From Glandiceps talaboti (Eukaryota; Hemichordata; Enteropneusta; Spengelidae), in contig NC_135559.1 in NCBI RefSeq assembly GCF_964340395.1, positions 8,427,259-8,491,258 of the forward strand: a stretch of 64,000 nt of DNA, read 5' to 3'. Made by a program: the position numbers and the translations under genes. Numbering within the stretch: the stretch's first letter is position 1; every line of letters starts with the position of its first letter. Under the pieces are notes generated by a model, which was not told where the DNA came from, made no database searches, and saw nothing but the letters and a program-made list of their open reading frames with translations. Shown here in pieces: positions 61,407-64,000 of this stretch.

Positions 61407-62446
61407 TGATATGTTGATGTGTGACTTTTATGAGTAATGATGTTGATGTGTGACTTCTATGACGTTAACCTTGTCTTCTGGCATGATTAGAACAGTTGAA
61501 ATTATAGTGGACATTTTTTAATACGTGTAATAAATTACGTCATGTGTACCGGATTTGAGTCCAGTCAATTCTAAATGATGGTTAGCCATGTGTCAGTAAG
61601 TAGAACACTGTGAATATCTTTAAAATATGCAGGACAAAGTACGCTTAAAAAAAATTTTAAGTATCGGGTTGTGTCCCTTTAACGAATGAATTATCAATGT
61701 TCAAATTTTTAATAGAGAAATATACATGGAAAAAAAATGAAATGGACAACAAGGTGAATCAACGATTAAACAAATATTAAATGAATAAATGCATAAATAA
61801 TGAATAGATAGATGAACGAATTAATAATTCATGATACTGTTGAATAAATGAATAAATAAATAAATTTCATTTCATCCGCTGAGAATATTTCTTTTTAAAA
61901 GCAAGTGTTGATTTAATCAAAAACTATCTGAATTTCATAAAATTAGAGATAAACACCCTTTATCCAACAAGAAAGATTATAAATAATACAGTAACTTTTG
62001 GACACAACAACAAATAAAATAGAAATTACAAAGATAATAGCGTGTTCTGTTTGATAAACTGACCTTGAAACACAATAGGCATGACAAATTGTTGGTATCG
62101 TTGCTTTTTCTCATGTTGGGTAGTGTATGGAAAAAAATTGGTATCAGTTCTTTGCTAGTGACTAATATAAAGAACAAAATAACAAAAACATCTTCCAGAA
62201 TATTTACACCAACATTTTTCACAAAAAAACCCGCATTTTGTGTCAGAAATAGCTTATTACAAACATGTCTTTCCGTCGATTTAACTAGAGTATGGTGTGA
62301 GTCACGAAAGCAAAGATTATAAGGAATGGCTAAGATGATATGGTCATGAAAAAAGGTTTGATATAAATAAACCAGGCCGTAGAATTAGGACTTATTTCTT
62401 GGGTCGAAACTGAACTTTCTCTATAACTCAAAATACAATGGAAGTC
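61407..62446. other. Unannotated, with AAAT/GAAT-rich patch
   Basis: ATGAATAAATGCATAAATAA-type repeats at about 61780-61864. GTGTGACTT-type duplication near 61415 and 61445. No gene supported. Confidence 0.45.
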
Positions 62447-62672
62447 AGTTGCATATTCGAGAAAAACATAATAAAATCACAAAAACTATGAAGTCTCGCC
62501 AGAAATAGTGGATGCGGAAACTGACATCAACTTAAAAAGACAATATAAAACTATTCTTCCAATCTGTAATGGCTGTACATCTGATAGGACGAAATAAACA
62601 ACACAGAGACCATTTGTAAAAAATGGAAAACTTGAACTAGACACTCACACATGAAAAAAATACATTAAAATA
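62447..62672 (+). mobile_element. MITE-A copy 5 (internal fragment, both ends missing)
   Basis: Contains GAAGTCTCGCCAGAAATAGT, GGATGCGGAAACTGACATCA, GTAATGGCTGTACATCTGAT and ACACAGAGACCATTTGTAAA in the order of copy 1. Neither GGCCTTAC terminus is present. Confidence 0.88.
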
Positions 62673-63294
62673 CATCGCCCGACAGCCAATACCCTTCCAC
62701 CATGATCTTCTCCATAACTCCGTTCAGACAACCTAGCAGTATTTTAAAGCGAAATTCTTAATAAAATAACCAGGCTCTCAGGGCAAATAACTAATCTTGG
62801 GTGAACGGATATTTGTGTCAGGTCACTACCCCGTACAACATGCCCTAACAAAAAAAGTACGATATAAAGATACCATACTTTACATTTGCTTTGATTCGAA
62901 AGTCGTTAAAAATGAGACCGCGAATTCGGCTTTCAGCTCTGAACTGCTGAAGAATTGCTCCAGTGTATAAAAATCTTCTACAGGTGTGCGCCTAACCGGC
63001 TGGCCCTCACATCAGCTCTCCCGAAAACCATAAATTCTGTGCAACTACTGCCTTTTATGGGTTTATTTCTACATCATGAAGACTTGTAAACGTTCCGTGA
63101 CTACACTGGTTGTGCTGAATCAACTATATTGGCGAGCTTCACAGAACGTTTACGGTATTTCTTCCCTCATGTTACTAGATTTGGGACTGAAGTCCATTGC
63201 TGAACATTTGCTACATTCCAACTATTTGCCATCTCACTCAGCAGCCAGCCACCTGTAAATACTGACTCATTGTTTATATTCAAATATACCTTTA
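62673..63294. other. Unannotated stretch with imperfect hairpin
   Basis: GTAAACGTTCCGTGA (63087) pairs imperfectly with TCACAGAACGTTTAC (63139). A 60-codon frame at 63076-63258 overlaps it and has no recognised motif. TATAAAAA lies at 62965. Confidence 0.4.
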
Positions 63295-63458
63295 CCACCA
63301 CCACCACCACCACCACCACCACCACCACCACCACCACCACCACCACCACCACCATTACATTTACCACTACCACCACCACCACCATTACCTTTACCACCAC
63401 CACCACCACCACCACCACCACCACCACCATTACCTTTACCATTACAACTACCACCACC

Positions 63459-63492
<34 letters not shown>

Positions 63493-63705
63493 CCACCACA
63501 ACCACAACCACCACCACCACCACCACCATCACCACCAATACCACCACCAATACCACCACCACCACCACCACCATCACTAACCACTACCAACACCGCCAAC
63601 ACCATTACCACTACCACCACCACCGCCACCACCACCACCACCACCACCATTACCATTACCACCACCACCACCAATACCACCACCACCATCACTATCAACA
63701 TCAAC
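63295..63705. repeat. (ACC)n trinucleotide array
   Basis: (CAC)n with ATTACC, ATC and CAATAC variants over about 410 bp. Open in several frames on both strands. Confidence 0.98.
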
Positions 63706-64000
63706 GGTAGAGACAACAGCAATAATATAATATCACAAGATTATCATCATAAACATCATGACACGAACATAAACATAGCCAATAACAACGTACGTCAAAG
63801 AAACCTCTAGAGAGATACCCGTACTTTTCGTTAAGTCTCGTATGAACTCTACCAGCTATCATTTCAATTTGCCATCCTATTCATAGGCAAATAATATACT
63901 TCAACTATCACAAGCGATCAGAATAATATCGAAGTAGAGTATATTGTCCTTTTTGAAATCAACCCTTTTATAAAATTCGTAATATACAGTAAAATGACAT
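63706..64000. other. Unannotated AT-rich end of window
   Basis: No gene or repeat supported. Confidence 0.4.

Noticed and set aside
63167-63722. 136-151 codon frames in the ACC array, both strands
   Set aside because: Homopolymer-like Thr, Val or Gly translations of a trinucleotide repeat.

Overview
The window looks like non-coding nuclear DNA (intergenic or intronic) from an invertebrate animal. It is AT-rich, packed with microsatellites and minisatellites, carries small inverted-repeat transposons (MITE-like or foldback) and a tRNA-like SINE with a TTTA tail, and has no compact or operon-like genes. I cannot name the species. The repeat style fits a marine invertebrate (lophotrochozoan or non-vertebrate deuterostome), but that is only an impression. 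There is no convincing complete protein-coding gene, rRNA, tRNA or CRISPR array. Almost every open frame above 60 codons lies in simple repeats, in tandem arrays, or begins at a non-ATG codon.

Layout. 0-6.3 kb: a 212-bp tandem duplication, several short coding-like but broken frames of unknown identity (about 1.0-3.3 kb), and short tandem duplications. 8.3-13.3 kb: a hairpin repeat, an 86-bp array with paired CCAAT boxes, a ~120-bp array that decays from left to right, and a CAC/CAT-rich minisatellite. 14.8-15.8 kb: a ~785-bp foldback with arms of about 350 bp, then a smaller hairpin. 17.4-18.7 kb: a ~90-bp array and a 377-bp long-TIR element. 19.8-26.7 kb: an ATCC array, then a nest of mobile elements (two MITE-A copies, a minus-strand SINE, a TTAA-flanked element), a 43-bp minisatellite and a ~110-bp satellite.

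27-35.4 kb: pentanucleotide arrays, two more MITE-A copies, one candidate terminal coding exon (28757-28851), and a 47-bp minisatellite of about 28 units directly abutting a truncated SINE. 35.4-51.8 kb: mostly featureless AT-rich DNA broken by long compound microsatellites, including an uninterrupted (CT)95, with recurrent TTTTTGGCGGGAAA-like cores and one perfect 34-bp palindrome. 53.3-61.4 kb: two dispersed foldback families, each present twice. 61.4-64 kb: an internal MITE-A fragment and a 400-bp ACC array.

No pathway can be reconstructed. The content worth attention is the repeat biology: several element families appear in more than one copy here, so they can be defined from this sequence alone. 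Alignments were done by eye, so unit boundaries and identities are approximate.
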